Of a stretch of 64,000 nt of DNA, positions 63,822-64,000 are shown one piece after another; position 1 is the stretch's first letter; every line of letters begins with the position of its first letter. Made by a program: the position numbers and the translations under genes. Origin of the DNA: Aliivibrio salmonicida LFI1238 (GTDB lineage: Bacteria; Pseudomonadota; Gammaproteobacteria; Enterobacterales; Vibrionaceae); assembly GCF_000196495.1 (NCBI RefSeq), contig NC_011312.1, positions 2,108,001-2,172,000 on the forward strand, read 5' to 3'. A model generated the notes under the pieces. The model ran no database searches. It saw only the letters and a program-made list of their open reading frames with translations, and was not told the DNA's origin.

Positions 63822-63866
63822 GAAATTTAGTTTAAATGAATGCATAAAATACCTCGCTTAGGCGGT

Positions 63867-63896
63867 AATGCCGTTCACTTAAGGGTGAATGGCATT
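63867..63896 (+). terminator. hairpin after nhaA, probable terminator
   Basis: The arms AATGCCGTTCAC and GTGAATGGCATT pair at 11 of 12 positions around a 6-nt loop, and CTTGTTTCT follows. The T tract is poor, so efficiency is uncertain. The remaining ~100 bp to the window end hold no gene that I can support. Confidence 0.6.
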
Positions 63897-64000
63897 CTTG
63901 TTTCTGGCATATCGTTGAGGTCTTGGTTTTACCATTCGAGGGAATGTTCTTTCCCTTCGCCTATCAAGTATTAAGCTTTCAGCCATCTGGTGGAAGCCTT

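Noticed and set aside
1..64000. CRISPR array, prophage, toxin-antitoxin or defence island
   Set aside because: No regularly spaced repeats, phage structural genes, integrase or recognised defence proteins were seen.

Overview
The window looks like chromosomal DNA of a marine Vibrionaceae bacterium, most likely Aliivibrio. It is AT-rich, carries tfoY behind a cyclic-di-GMP riboswitch, torD/torR, a full periplasmic nitrite-reductase (nrf) locus, rluF, rsuA-bcr and nhaA, and is littered with insertion sequences and frameshifted genes. That pattern resembles the IS-rich, decaying genome of A. salmonicida and its relatives. The species call is an inference; no rRNA or other marker gene is present.

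Layout. Positions 1-5.9 kb: the tail of an RND pump, queC, a PLP-dependent cysteine-degrading enzyme with a divergent Lrp-type regulator, tesB, a YbaY lipoprotein and an Atl protein, echoing the E. coli queC-decR-tesB-ybaY-ybaZ neighbourhood. 6-10.5 kb: a zinc-type ABC uptake operon faces a DUF1007 gene plus a NicO metal permease (frameshifted) across a near-perfect Zur box. 10.5-19.6 kb: signalling genes, namely a GGDEF cyclase, a PepSY/response regulator/kinase operon, a VTT membrane protein, tfoY with its riboswitch, purR and torD/torR. 19.7-26.4 kb: a coiled-coil lipoprotein, rluF, tRNA-Cys and tRNA-Leu, and an ECF transporter with a MetJ-like site upstream.

26.5-50.7 kb is the rearranged part. 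Two apparently identical, directly oriented 1,001-bp IS982-family elements (27012-28012 and 48967-49967) and one IS66-family element (42701-45014) each sit between two unrelated gene fragments, and none has a clear target duplication. The broken genes are a MipA/OmpV-like porin, a helicase-like protein, a FadL homologue, a type I secretion fusion protein and ABC subunit, and an EmrA-type protein. Between the IS982 copies lie pldA, the nrf locus (nrfG-like, nrfA, nrfBCDE, a thioredoxin and nrfF), an aspartate racemase/Dcu/LysR cluster and pgpB. All of these could be lost together by recombination between the IS copies.

50.7-64 kb returns to ordinary gene order: emrB, rsuA-bcr-DUF2913, an SDR pseudogene, a MATE pump, an AttEFGH-like ABC operon and nhaA.

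I found no CRISPR array, prophage or obvious defence island. The most novel-looking items are the type I exporter with two complementary degenerate ATPases, the Zur-centred metal locus, the possible MetJ control of an ECF transporter, and the IS982 right end that supplies an in-frame start codon to both downstream gene fragments.
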